This document shows, piece after piece, positions 1 to 8,151 of a stretch of DNA of 64,000 nt; position 1 is the first letter of the stretch, and each line of letters opens with the position of its first letter. This DNA comes from CAJXNP01 sp050305935 (GTDB taxonomy: Bacteria; Bacteroidota; Bacteroidia; Cytophagales; Cyclobacteriaceae), in assembly GCA_050305935.1 (NCBI GenBank), contig JBNLGG010000009.1:31064-95063 (forward strand), in the 5' to 3' direction. The translations under genes and the position numbers were made by a program. Under the pieces are notes generated by a model. The model worked only from the letters and a program-made list of their open reading frames with translations. It was not told the DNA's origin and ran no database searches.

Positions 1-220
1 CAATTTTGCCATTGACTTTTATCTGACCATCGGTGATCAACTGATCAGCCTCTCTACGGGAACATATACCAGACACAGCAATGGCTTTGTTTAAACGCAC
101 AAGCTGCTCATCACCCTTCTTGGCGGAAGAGGATGGTCTATTGACTTTTTTCAGATCGTAGTCTGGTGTACTTTTAAAAGAGGGCTTTTTATTAAATCGT
201 TGAGGCTTGCCTTTTTTCAT
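1..220 (-). CDS. rluB: rRNA pseudouridine synthase (RluB/RsuA type), N-terminal fragment
   Basis: Partial gene running off the left edge; about 73 N-terminal codons are visible, starting with ATG at 218-220. The protein opens with a basic, disordered stretch rich in Lys, Pro and Ser, then the start of an S4 RNA-binding domain (VRLNKAIAVSGICSRREAD, then LITDGQIKVNGK). Basic tail plus S4 domain is the usual N-terminus of RluB/RsuA enzymes, which isomerise one uridine in rRNA. The catalytic domain lies outside the window, so RluB versus RsuA or RluF cannot be settled. It follows scpB by 27 bp on the same strand, a common Bacteroidota arrangement, which supports the call. Confidence 0.8.
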   Translation of the reverse strand, partial: MKKGKPQRFNKKPSFKSTPDYDLKKVNRPSSSAKKGDEQLVRLNKAIAVSGICSRREADQLITDGQIKVNGKI

Positions 221-247
221 CCGGCAAAGGTAGCTATAAATCGGGGA

Positions 248-814
248 TCAATTATCGTTTTCCTCGTCGCCAATTTTATTTTCTTCTGACACGAAATCTT
301 TAGGTGTTGGGAGGTCTTTCAGATCGTTTATTCCGAAGTATTCCATGAATTTTTCGGATGTGCCGTAAATCAGTGGGCGGCCCACAGCATCGGATTTTCC
401 TTTAATGTCAATAAGTTCTTTTTCCAGGAGTCGCTGAATCGAGTAATCGCAGTTTACCCCACGTATCTGCTCAATTTCACTTTTAGTGATGGGTTGTTTA
501 TACGCAATAATCGAAAGTGTCTCTAGGGCAGACGTTGAGAGGCGCTTTTTAGACTGTTGCTTCAATAGAATACCGATACTTGACTGGTAAGCTGGTTTTG
601 TTAAAAACTGATAACCTTTGTTGCTATTGGAGATTTCAAATGAAAACTCATCGGCTTTATATTTCTCGATAAGGCCGTCGACAGCTTCCTGTACATCTTT
701 TTCGGGCACATTGGCATCAAACATCTCTGCGAGACAACCTTGTAATTCGGCAATTTTTATAGGTTGCGGAGAGCAGAAAATCAGTGCTTCTATGTGATTT
801 TGAAGAAAGTCCAA
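248..814 (-). CDS. scpB: Segregation and condensation protein B (ScpB)
   Basis: 188 aa, the usual ScpB size. ScpB is the winged-helix subunit of the SMC-ScpA-ScpB condensin that organises and segregates chromosomes. The N-terminus (IEALIFCSPQPI) and the central stretch LSTSALETLSIIAYKQPIT followed by IRGVNCDYSIQRLLEKELI are typical of the two tandem winged helices. The C-terminal tail is acidic and probably disordered. The start is TTG at 812-814: the conserved N-terminus begins there, and upstream in frame there is only a stop codon and no ATG. The start lies 2 bp past the end of the DksA-like gene, so the two are probably cotranscribed, with rluB next. ScpA is not in this window. Confidence 0.93.
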   Translation of the reverse strand: MDFLQNHIEALIFCSPQPIKIAELQGCLAEMFDANVPEKDVQEAVDGLIEKYKADEFSFEISNSNKGYQFLTKPAYQSSIGILLKQQSKKRLSTSALETLSIIAYKQPITKSEIEQIRGVNCDYSIQRLLEKELIDIKGKSDAVGRPLIYGTSEKFMEYFGINDLKDLPTPKDFVSEENKIGDEENDN

Positions 815-816
815 TC

Positions 817-1197
817 TTATTTTTTATTCAATTTCGCTTCAATGGAATGCATGGTGTGGGGCACTGCGCGCAGCCGCTCTTTCGGGATCAGTTTTCCTGT
901 ATCTACGCATACACCATAGGTGCCATTTTTTATTCTAACCAAGGCATTTTCCAGGTTATTAATAAACTTTTGCTGACGTGCTGCTAGCTGGCTTAAACTT
1001 TCTTTCTCCATCGTATCTGCACCGTCTTCCAGTAATTTGCTGGAATTATAGGAATCATCCGTCCCGGTTTCACTATTTCTTGAAAGGGTCTCTTTGATAA
1101 AGCTTAATTCACTCTTTGCTTTATCAAGTTTTGCCATTATTAAATCTTCAAATTCCTTTAGTTCACTTGAAGAATATGATAATTTTTCCTCTGCCAT
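817..1197 (-). CDS. DksA/TraR-family protein with a degenerate zinc finger
   Basis: 126 aa from the ATG at 1195-1197; a TTG nine bases upstream is a less likely start. An N-terminal helical (coiled-coil) half is followed by the DksA/TraR finger region, NGTYGVCVDTGKLIPKERLR and then AVPHTMHSIEAK. That region normally holds a four-cysteine zinc site, but only one cysteine (C97) remains, so zinc binding by the classical site is unlikely. DksA-type proteins bind the RNA polymerase secondary channel and tune transcription. Whether this short relative does so is unknown. It probably forms an operon with scpB (2 bp gap). Confidence 0.82.
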   Translation of the reverse strand: MAEEKLSYSSSELKEFEDLIMAKLDKAKSELSFIKETLSRNSETGTDDSYNSSKLLEDGADTMEKESLSQLAARQQKFINNLENALVRIKNGTYGVCVDTGKLIPKERLRAVPHTMHSIEAKLNKK

Positions 1198-1412
1198 AAT
1201 TTTCAAAAGTTAAGTTAAAAACCAACTGTTTTAAAAATAAGCCCCAAAAATACCAGAAGAATTCAAAAGTAAAAACACGTAAGAACCCTTTTTGTATTTA
1301 GGAGCTAAAATAAAAGTAATATTAGAGTATATTGAAATAGTCGTAATATTGTTTCAATTGAATAGCCATAATTTGTTAAAATCGTAAATAAAGGATGAAT
1401 AATAAATGACAA

Positions 1413-3968
1413 TTAAAATTTAGAGGCAATTGCCACTGTTTCTTTGAAAATCTTTTGCACGCCGTCAGGAAAAGTAAGCTCCATAAAAACAATATAGTTA
1501 CCAAAGGAAGTTTTAACACCATTTTCATTGTCGCCCTCCCAAATCACAAAGCCCTCGTCAGGAATATTTTGTTGGTTCATCAACGTTTTGACAAGTCGTC
1601 CCGAAAGATCAAAAACATATATGGATGCCAGGGCTCCTGGCCGATCCATTTGATATCGTATGGTGGTAAAATCACGATAACCGTCATTATCTGGCACAAA
1701 CACCTTTGGCTCAATTAGCATTTGGTCAAACGATTTGGCATGAATACTATGAGAATTCCCCAGGGTTGGGGTTCCGCCATTTGTGACAGAAGAAGCAGAT
1801 TGCCAGCTATCATGTGAGCTACTTCCAAAAGAATATTCAATCCTTTCTAAGGAAATGCCCGATGACTCTTTGATGAAAGGATGGTGTAGTTGGTCTTGGT
1901 AGACCGTCCAATCAATGGTCTGTCCGAGATTGTTCTTTAATCGAATTTCTCCTCCATCATTTGGCAGGGGGAATAAGTTGGTCTCAAGGATTCTATCCTC
2001 TTCTGATCCGGGAAACTGACCAATCAGCACATTCTTATTTTCAGTTATCACGAATATTCCTTTTGGAGGGATCAATACGTGTTCGTCAGAAATTAGCGCC
2101 GAAGTTTCGTCCTCATCATTTTCCACCCTGACTAATTGCCAATCAAAAAGATCAATATGTTTTTCCGACCGGTTAAATATCTCAATGTATTCCACTCCTC
2201 CCGGAACGGGGTCGTACATAATTTCATTAAATACAATGTCAAGGGAATCGGCTGCCTGGGGTAGAACAAACGATTTCTCATGCTTTCCCGAAACATTACC
2301 TGCGCAATCTTTCAAGCCTGAGTATTTAAGAAGGTATTTGCTATTCGGGTTTAGAGAATCTGATAGTTCGACTACGACTGATTTTGCGAGATGGTTTTGG
2401 AAATGAAGACTAGCGATTTGAAGGTATGGGTCCAGAGAAAGCTTTGCAGCATCGATGCTTTTGCTTACTATCCGTTCGCTCATTTTTAGCTCAACGCTAT
2501 ATTGTTCTGTTGGGAAAGCGCTAACGATAATTGGATTTGTGATATCAGGGTTTGTTGATTTAACCGAATTAGGATTTCCCGGAGTGCCACCTTTGATGTC
2601 AATGGAAGCTTTCCAGTTTTCTTTTCCTCCGCAGGGGTTAGAAGGGTCTATCATTTCAAGAGAATATCCACCCTCGCCCTTCTCCGGATCATCATACCAG
2701 TTTTCCGAATAAATCAATTCAAAAACCAGATCGTGATATTTATTGACCAAGTGGACCGTATCCCCGCCATTGAGCAATGCCTTCCAATTGGATATGCCTA
2801 CCACCCGTCCGAAATCGGCTAGACTTTCTTTTTTGGAGTTACTAGTTAAAATGACGAATTCGCCTGGTGAAATGGAAAACGGTGGTATTTCTAACGAATC
2901 GTTTCGAACCACAAGCTTCAAGTCCGTCAGTTCGAATGTATCAGAAGTTGGATTAAGAAGCTCCAGGTATTCCGCATCTGGCAGCTCTAGGGTTGGACTT
3001 GGATCTGCCATAATTTCTGTAAAAATAAGCTCATTTAATTGAGGTTGTGGGGGAGGGTAGTAGGTAAAGGATAGCGTAGTATCCAGGGAATTTTGCGCCG
3101 CGTCTTTTACCCCAGACAGCATCAAATGGCATTCCCTGTTTTCAGGGAATTTGTTTTCAAATGTGATGGATATGCTGGAGTCGTTCACGTTTTCAGCATT
3201 CGCAGGTATTTGATAATTACAGTTTTCCAGAAAATTTGAAAGTGAATAATTTACTCGTTCTGAAAAATTAATAGCAAGTGTCCTTTCATCTGCTACTTCA
3301 AAACCAAGCACCTTGGGGACAATCAAATCTGTATTAGATTCTCCGGTTACCTGAATATTGTCAAAGAGAAACTTCTCAGCCCGCGTGGATGTATATTTGC
3401 ATCTGATGATAAAAAAATCACTGGTGACAAAGTCATTGTCAACAACTTCTCCTTCTTTAACGAAGGTGCCTGTTTTACCAATGTCTGAAAACAATTCCCA
3501 TAGGCCCGCGTCGCTTCTGGTGACTTTCATTGTCATTTCAACAGACGACAAGTCGACACGATCATCGGCACCATCGATTATTTTTTCAATCGATCCATTA
3601 GTGCTCTTGTAAAGGCTCGCTTCATCCTGGGTATTCCCAATTCGAACAAAATATCCGCTTACATTACTTTGGCTAAGACTGTCTGCCACCAAATACAGAT
3701 CTACATAATTACTGGAGGATGGATTGAACAAGAGTTCCAGGTCGATTTCCCAGGTGGCATTGTTGATGATACTGGATTCTCTGAAAATGGCCTTTGAACT
3801 GCTGACAGGTTCAGCGGCAAGTTGAAGTTTATGTGCTCCATTTATGGTAAAAGAGGCTGTGTCACCACGCCAATTCTTGAGCTCGGGCCCGGAAAAGTCG
3901 TCTTCCCATTGACAAAACCCGTATTGTAAAGTCAACAGGCTGAGTATTAGCAAAAAACTTAGTCGCAA
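1413..3968 (-). CDS. Large secreted protein with two lamin-tail domains and a FlgD-like C-terminal domain
   Basis: 851 aa. It has an N-terminal signal peptide ending near GFCQ, then a jelly-roll-like region (about 20-210) and a bacterial Ig-like (SbsA type) domain around 215-305. A first lamin-tail domain follows (about 312-450; LNELIFTEIMADPSP), then a second Ig-like segment, a second lamin-tail domain (about 575-700; LDIVFNEIMYDPVPGGVEYI) and a FlgD-like beta domain at the C-terminus (about 750-845; SIYVFDLSGRLVKTL). Proteins of this layout in gliding Bacteroidota are exported or surface proteins. I cannot see a clear type A sorting signal, so T9SS export is inferred. The start is TTG at 3966-3968, forced by an upstream stop. 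Function unknown. Confidence 0.8.
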   Translation of the reverse strand: MRLSFLLILSLLTLQYGFCQWEDDFSGPELKNWRGDTASFTINGAHKLQLAAEPVSSSKAIFRESSIINNATWEIDLELLFNPSSSNYVDLYLVADSLSQSNVSGYFVRIGNTQDEASLYKSTNGSIEKIIDGADDRVDLSSVEMTMKVTRSDAGLWELFSDIGKTGTFVKEGEVVDNDFVTSDFFIIRCKYTSTRAEKFLFDNIQVTGESNTDLIVPKVLGFEVADERTLAINFSERVNYSLSNFLENCNYQIPANAENVNDSSISITFENKFPENRECHLMLSGVKDAAQNSLDTTLSFTYYPPPQPQLNELIFTEIMADPSPTLELPDAEYLELLNPTSDTFELTDLKLVVRNDSLEIPPFSISPGEFVILTSNSKKESLADFGRVVGISNWKALLNGGDTVHLVNKYHDLVFELIYSENWYDDPEKGEGGYSLEMIDPSNPCGGKENWKASIDIKGGTPGNPNSVKSTNPDITNPIIVSAFPTEQYSVELKMSERIVSKSIDAAKLSLDPYLQIASLHFQNHLAKSVVVELSDSLNPNSKYLLKYSGLKDCAGNVSGKHEKSFVLPQAADSLDIVFNEIMYDPVPGGVEYIEIFNRSEKHIDLFDWQLVRVENDEDETSALISDEHVLIPPKGIFVITENKNVLIGQFPGSEEDRILETNLFPLPNDGGEIRLKNNLGQTIDWTVYQDQLHHPFIKESSGISLERIEYSFGSSSHDSWQSASSVTNGGTPTLGNSHSIHAKSFDQMLIEPKVFVPDNDGYRDFTTIRYQMDRPGALASIYVFDLSGRLVKTLMNQQNIPDEGFVIWEGDNENGVKTSFGNYIVFMELTFPDGVQKIFKETVAIASKF

Positions 3969-4015
3969 TGTGGTTGAAATTGATTAAAAAATAATGTTTA
4001 CATAAATATATGTAT

Positions 4016-4023
4016 TAATTTTG
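4016..4023 (+). promoter_or_regulatory. Candidate -7 element of the asd promoter
   Basis: TAATTTTG matches the Bacteroidota -7 consensus TAnnTTTG and would give a leader of about 40 nt before asd. No convincing TTTG sits 20 bp upstream, so the call rests on the -7 box and position. Confidence 0.5.
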
Positions 4024-4067
4024 CACCCCGATAATAAATACCTTAAAAGACTAAAAATTAAATAATT

Positions 4068-5084
4068 ATGAAACTGGCAATTGTAGGCGCGACTGGCCTG
4101 GTAGGCGGTGAGATGATGAAAGTCGTCGAGGAGCGTGGTTTTGAATTTGATGAATTATTCCTTGTTGCTTCTGAAAGATCAGCGGGCAAAAAGATGACTT
4201 TTAAGGGCAAGGAGTATACAGTAATCGGACTAGCTGAGGCCGTCGAGAAAAAGCCGGATATTGCCATTTTTTCAGCGGGTGGAGGCACCTCTCTTGAATG
4301 GGCGCCAAAATTTGAAGAGGCGGGTTCCATCGTGGTCGACAATTCTTCTGCGTGGAGGATGGATCCTACAAAAAAACTGATCGTACCAGAGATCAATGCC
4401 CATGAGTTACGCATTGACCATAGGATCATTGCAAACCCAAATTGCTCTACCATCCAAATGGTGGTTGCATTAGCACCATTGCATAAGAAATACAAAATAA
4501 AAAGGATAGTTGTTTCGACCTATCAATCAGTGACCGGTACAGGCAAAGCTGCCGTTGACCAATTGATGAATGAAAGGAATGGTGTGGAAGGCCCAAAAGT
4601 ATATCCTCATACCATTGATATGAATGTTCTTCCTCACATAGATGTATTCCAGGACAATGGATATACCAAGGAGGAAATGAAGATGGTGAATGAGACGAAA
4701 AAAATCTTTTCGGATGACAGCATCAAGGTTACCGCTACTACAGTCAGGCTGCCTGTTATGGGCGGACATTCAGAATCCGTCAACGTGGAGTTCGAAAACG
4801 AATTTGACCTAAGTGAAGTTCGGCAGCTACTGGAAAATGCCGAGGGCGTGATCGTTCAGGATGATGTGAAAAACAATGTGTACCCAATGCCATTAAATGC
4901 TCATCGAAAAGACGAAGTATTTGTAGGCAGGATAAGAAGGGATGAATCGCAACCAAAAACCTTGAATATGTGGGTGGTGGCTGATAACCTGAGAAAAGGA
5001 GCTGCGACGAATGCAGTACAGATAGCAGAGTATCTGGTAAAACACCACCTTGTGCCTGTATTGAAGGAAGAAGTTAATAAGTAG
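4068..5084 (+). CDS. asd: Aspartate-semialdehyde dehydrogenase
   Basis: 338 aa, full length. It reduces aspartyl-phosphate to aspartate semialdehyde with NADPH, the branch point to lysine/diaminopimelate, threonine and methionine. The N-terminus carries the Rossmann motif (IVGATGLVGGEM) and the active-site cysteine lies in NPNCSTIQM (C126). The substrate-binding stretch TYQSVTGTGKAAVDQL and the C-terminal part (VRLPVMGGHSESVNVEF; WVVADNLRKGAATNAVQIAE) are conserved. It is monocistronic, with its own promoter candidate and a strong hairpin terminator 25 bp after the stop. Confidence 0.97.
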   Translation: MKLAIVGATGLVGGEMMKVVEERGFEFDELFLVASERSAGKKMTFKGKEYTVIGLAEAVEKKPDIAIFSAGGGTSLEWAPKFEEAGSIVVDNSSAWRMDPTKKLIVPEINAHELRIDHRIIANPNCSTIQMVVALAPLHKKYKIKRIVVSTYQSVTGTGKAAVDQLMNERNGVEGPKVYPHTIDMNVLPHIDVFQDNGYTKEEMKMVNETKKIFSDDSIKVTATTVRLPVMGGHSESVNVEFENEFDLSEVRQLLENAEGVIVQDDVKNNVYPMPLNAHRKDEVFVGRIRRDESQPKTLNMWVVADNLRKGAATNAVQIAEYLVKHHLVPVLKEEVNK

Positions 5085-5108
5085 GGAAAAAGCAAAAAAA
5101 TAATGTAG

Positions 5109-5130
5109 GGCCACTTTAGTGGCCTTTTCT
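5109..5130 (+). terminator. Rho-independent terminator of asd
   Basis: GGCCAC-ttta-GTGGCC, a perfect 6-bp stem with a 4-nt loop, followed by a T-rich run. It lies right after asd and next to the end of the convergent small membrane gene, so it may serve both strands. Confidence 0.85.
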
Positions 5131-5320
5131 ATTTTAAATAAGGCAATATCAGAAGGGTAATTAGAAGAAACAATGTGATCAAACCATAATATCTCAATAC
5201 CGTTAACCGGTTTTTAAAATCTAAAAACCACAAGACCCACCAAGGCTTTATCAGTCCTGCAATGGTTGCCCCAAGGAAGACGACAAAAAGGATTTTTAAT
5301 AAAAGGTTAATTACTTCCAT
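5129..5320 (-). CDS. Small two-helix membrane protein
   Basis: 63 aa, ATG start. Two hydrophobic helices are visible (about residues 5-25 and 42-60), separated by a short Trp-rich and basic stretch (KPWWVLWFLDFKNR) that could be a cytoplasmic turn. It ends next to the asd terminator and is divergent from the phosphodiesterase gene (24 bp between starts). I do not recognise a family. The composition is that of a real membrane protein rather than a shadow frame, and no longer frame competes in this stretch. Confidence 0.55.
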   Translation of the reverse strand: MEVINLLLKILFVVFLGATIAGLIKPWWVLWFLDFKNRLTVLRYYGLITLFLLITLLILPYLK

Positions 5321-5344
5321 TAAGACTTTACTTATCTTTTAACC

Positions 5345-5848
5345 ATGAAAATAGGCTTAATTTCGGATACACATGGGTATTTAGACGATAAAATTTTAGG
5401 ACACCTGAGAGGTGTGGACGAGATATGGCATGCAGGCGACTTTGGGTCATTGGAGATAATTGACGAATTAAAGAAAATCAAGCCGCTTAGAGGGGTATTT
5501 GGAAACATCGATGGAAAGGAAATCAGGATCGAATACCCAGAGGATCTGATTTTTGAAGTGGAGGGTTGTAAAGTTTGGATGACCCATATAGGTGGCTATC
5601 CGCCCAAATATGTTCCCAGGGTGAGAAAAAGAATCCAGGAGGTATCCCCTCTCCTTTTCATCAGTGGGCATTCGCATTTCCTGAAAGTAATGCGTGACGA
5701 AAATTTTCCAAACCTTCTTCATGTAAATCCAGGGGCAACAGGCCATCATGGTTTTCACAAAATCAGGACGATGGTGACAATGGAGTTGAAGGGCGGGAGA
5801 ATTGTCTCTCTCAATGCTATTGAATTGGGGTTAAGGGGAAGGTTATAA
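5345..5848 (+). CDS. YfcE/MJ0936-type metallophosphoesterase
   Basis: 167 aa. Calcineurin-like phosphodiesterase with the metal-binding motifs in order: ISDTHG near the N-terminus, HAGDFG, GNIDG, then GHSH (about 102-105) and HVNPGATG. Members hydrolyse phosphodiesters with Mn2+ or similar metals; the physiological substrate is usually unknown. The protein is the typical small single-domain size and soluble. It is divergent from the small membrane protein and convergent with the basic protein downstream. Confidence 0.88.
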   Translation: MKIGLISDTHGYLDDKILGHLRGVDEIWHAGDFGSLEIIDELKKIKPLRGVFGNIDGKEIRIEYPEDLIFEVEGCKVWMTHIGGYPPKYVPRVRKRIQEVSPLLFISGHSHFLKVMRDENFPNLLHVNPGATGHHGFHKIRTMVTMELKGGRIVSLNAIELGLRGRL

Positions 5849-5878
5849 AAAAAGCCCTTCCCAGCTAGGAAAGAGCTT
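5849..5878 (+). terminator. Possible terminator between convergent genes
   Basis: An imperfect hairpin (AAAGCCCTTCC / GGAAAGAGCTTT) with an A-run on the left arm side. It is placed exactly between the stops of two convergent genes. No long T-run follows on the plus strand, so confidence is modest. Confidence 0.4.
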
Positions 5879-5902
5879 TCATATGGTTAATTTTTTTGAA
5901 GC

Positions 5903-6223
5903 TTATTCTTCCTCTTTTTTCTTTTTTGCAGGTGCCTTTTTAGCGGGAGCTGCTTTTTTCTCAGCCTTTGGCTCTGCTTCTTTCGGCGCCGCTTCCTCAG
6001 CTTTCTTTTCTTCTACAGGCTCAGCTACCACTTCTACTTTGGCCACCGGTTTTTCTTCTTTTTTAGCAGGAGCTTTTTTAGTGTTTTCAAACTCTGCTTT
6101 GATTTCTTCCACGTCTACTTTTTTAATCACTGGCTTGGTGGTGGCAAGTTTTATCGACTGGATTCTTTTCTTTGCGACTACCCGGTTTCTTCTGGCTTTT
6201 CTTTTTAGACTTGTAGCTCCCAT
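5903..6223 (-). CDS. Basic protein with a histone-H1-like Lys/Ala/Glu-rich tail
   Basis: 106 aa, ATG start. The first 45 residues are conserved-looking and strongly basic (GATSLKRKARRNRVVAKKR, then two short hydrophobic segments and an acidic stretch). The remainder is low-complexity Lys/Ala/Glu/Pro with AAPAKK-type units like eukaryotic H1 tails and bacterial H1-like proteins. Binding to nucleic acid is plausible but inferred only from charge. A good Bacteroidota -7 box precedes it. The opposite strand is also open here, an effect of the biased codons. No family recognised with certainty. Confidence 0.65.
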   Translation of the reverse strand: MGATSLKRKARRNRVVAKKRIQSIKLATTKPVIKKVDVEEIKAEFENTKKAPAKKEEKPVAKVEVVAEPVEEKKAEEAAPKEAEPKAEKKAAPAKKAPAKKKKEEE

Positions 6224-6248
6224 TATCTTTGATTTTTCAAACGAGCGG

Positions 6249-6256
6249 CAAAGTTA
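6249..6256 (-). promoter_or_regulatory. Candidate -7 element for the basic-protein gene
   Basis: On the minus strand the box reads TAACTTTG, a full match to TAnnTTTG, 25 bp before the ATG. A TTTC sits at about the -33 distance. Confidence 0.5.
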
Positions 6257-6305
6257 AACTTTTTAATTTGATATCGAAATAATGAATCGAATAAAATTAA
6301 AATAT

Positions 6306-6313
6306 TACTTTTG
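6306..6313 (+). promoter_or_regulatory. Candidate -7 element for the outer-membrane barrel gene
   Basis: TACTTTTG matches TAnnTTTG and lies 12 bp before the ATG at 6326, implying a very short leader. No clear -33 box. Confidence 0.4.
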
Positions 6314-6325
6314 AGGTTATTAACC

Positions 6326-7030
6326 ATGGAGATGATTACGCGCATAATTTTACTGGTAGTGACGTTTGGATTGGCAGTGGTGGGCACTTCCTCCGCACAA
6401 GTGGCGATTGGCCTAAAGGGTGGTTCTAATTTCTCCACCATGGATATTTACAAAAGGCCGGACTATTTAACACTGGACGTAAAGCAAATCCCGGGTTTTC
6501 AGTATGGTGCCGTCTTCAGGTATGTAAGTGAAAAACATGCAGGCATGCAGGTTGAGGTGTTGTACACGCAAAAAGGCTGGAAGCATGTTTCCCTAAACGA
6601 AAATGTCGATACGCTTTACCAAAGAACCATTGACTATTTGGAAATACCCGTCATGACACATTTTATTATTGGGAGCAAGAAGATCAGGATATTGCTGGAG
6701 GGAGGCTTTTATGGGGCTTATGCTTTATCTTCAAAATATAACACCGAGAGTGCCACGGGTGAAACGACCAATGGTGACTACTCATTTCAGGACGGAGTTG
6801 ACAACCGATGGGATTACGGCCTGATCGGAAGTGCAGGCTTTCAGTTCTCTTTTCCACTGGGGGCGGTAGAGGCAAAGGCGTTTTATAGTTTTGGCTATGG
6901 CAATATTTTTCTCGACCGAAGCCAGGCAGTGGAGATTTCTCAAAACCGTGTCTATGGTATAAATATTAGTTACCTGTATTTCTTTGGAGGTAAGAAAAAA
7001 GAATCTAATCAAGAAACAGGTCAGCAATAA
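6326..7030 (+). CDS. Outer-membrane beta-barrel protein (PorT-like family)
   Basis: 234 aa from the ATG at 6326; an in-frame TTG 15 bases earlier is less likely because it would lengthen the signal peptide unnaturally. A signal peptide ends near SSAQ, then comes the typical start of small Bacteroidota barrels (VAIGLKGGSNFSTM). Alternating strands follow, with glycine turns and aromatic residues, and a charged tail after the last strand (SYLYFFGG). Such eight-strand barrels (outer membrane protein beta-barrel domain) are abundant in the phylum and mostly of unknown function. Its 3' end overlaps the convergent hemW by 26 bp. Confidence 0.8.
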   Translation: MEMITRIILLVVTFGLAVVGTSSAQVAIGLKGGSNFSTMDIYKRPDYLTLDVKQIPGFQYGAVFRYVSEKHAGMQVEVLYTQKGWKHVSLNENVDTLYQRTIDYLEIPVMTHFIIGSKKIRILLEGGFYGAYALSSKYNTESATGETTNGDYSFQDGVDNRWDYGLIGSAGFQFSFPLGAVEAKAFYSFGYGNIFLDRSQAVEISQNRVYGINISYLYFFGGKKKESNQETGQQ

Positions 7031-8132
7031 TTTCGTCAGCCAGTAGGAGACCTTTTTTTGTTAGGATTATTTTATTAGGGGAAACCACCATCAGTTCACT
7101 TTCTTGGTAGAACTGTATTTTATGGCGATTTTCATTGACCACATCATAATGATAGGTGGATTTTAGGGTATCTAGATCGCAGCCCCATTTGGTACGAAGC
7201 CCTGTCATGATGAGTTCGTTTGCCTGGGTTTTACGATCAAGCACCTCTCGTTCAAAAGGGACGATGTTCTCCTGCAACGCCTGGATGTATTTCGCATTGT
7301 TCGGCACATTAGACTGCCGTGTCTGCCGGTCGAATGAATGTGCTGAAGGACCCAAACCCAAATAAGGAATGCCTTGCCAGTAACTGGTATTGTGTTTTGA
7401 ATACCATCCGTCCCGGGCAAAATTAGATACCTCATATTGTTCATATTCGAGTTTACCAAGCTCTTCGCTCACCATGGCAAACTGCTCGGCTGCATAATGT
7501 TCATCAACTTCCTTAAGTTTTCCGTGTGTAAACCAATTGCCAAAAACCGTTTTGGGTTCTATGGTCAGGTTGTAGGCCGAAATGTGATTAGGTAAAAGAG
7601 TTGAAAGATGCGACAGGTCCTTTTTTAGAGATTGGTGATTGTCCTCGACAATACTAAAAATCAAGTCAATATTTATATTTTCAAACCCGACGATTCTGGC
7701 ATTTTCTATTGAACGAATCGCTTCGTCTGCATCATGCACCCGGTTTAAAAATTTCAGGATTTGGGGTTGGAAAGATTGGATGCCAATACTCAGCCGGTTG
7801 ATGCCAATTGATTTTAGCTCTTTTAGCTTCTTATCAGACAAATCATCTGGGTTGGCTTCAAGTGTAATCTCTTCAAGTCCTGCAAGGCCGAAGGTAGAAC
7901 CAATTTCCGATATGATTTGTTCCAACGATTCTGTGGGGAGTATGCTGGGCGTACCGCCTCCGAAATAAAGGGTGTGGATGGTCTCGCCTTTTAAATAGTT
8001 TTGTTGAAGATGGATTTCCTTGACCAGCACTCCAATAAAATCATCGAAATGCTTGGAAGAAGTACTAAAATGAAAATCACAATAGTGGCAAGCCTGTCGG
8101 CAAAAGGGAATATGTACATAAATTCCAGCCAA
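7005..8132 (-). CDS. hemW: Radical SAM protein HemW (heme chaperone, coproporphyrinogen oxidase-like)
   Basis: 375 aa. The radical SAM cluster motif CRQACHYC is 11 residues from the N-terminus (AGIYVHIPFC), followed by TLYFGGGTPSIL and EANPDD, as in HemW. HemW resembles HemN but is thought to insert heme into respiratory proteins rather than oxidise coproporphyrinogen. The start codon is TTG (8130-8132): the conserved N-terminus begins there and no ATG or GTG lies upstream in frame before a stop. The next gene starts divergently only 19 bp away, so any hemW promoter must lie in the coding sequence of its neighbour. Confidence 0.94.
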   Translation of the reverse strand: MAGIYVHIPFCRQACHYCDFHFSTSSKHFDDFIGVLVKEIHLQQNYLKGETIHTLYFGGGTPSILPTESLEQIISEIGSTFGLAGLEEITLEANPDDLSDKKLKELKSIGINRLSIGIQSFQPQILKFLNRVHDADEAIRSIENARIVGFENINIDLIFSIVEDNHQSLKKDLSHLSTLLPNHISAYNLTIEPKTVFGNWFTHGKLKEVDEHYAAEQFAMVSEELGKLEYEQYEVSNFARDGWYSKHNTSYWQGIPYLGLGPSAHSFDRQTRQSNVPNNAKYIQALQENIVPFEREVLDRKTQANELIMTGLRTKWGCDLDTLKSTYHYDVVNENRHKIQFYQESELMVVSPNKIILTKKGLLLADEIIADLFLD

Positions 8133-8151
8133 ATTGAGTAATTTTAAACCG

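Noticed and set aside
4058..4495. 145-codon open frame on the minus strand within asd
   Set aside because: Lies entirely against a strongly conserved gene; no family resemblance.
5883..6257. 124-codon open frame on the plus strand opposite the basic protein
   Set aside because: It is the antisense of Lys/Ala/Glu-rich codons, giving Phe/Ser/Ala low complexity; the minus-strand gene has a promoter box and a sensible N-terminus.
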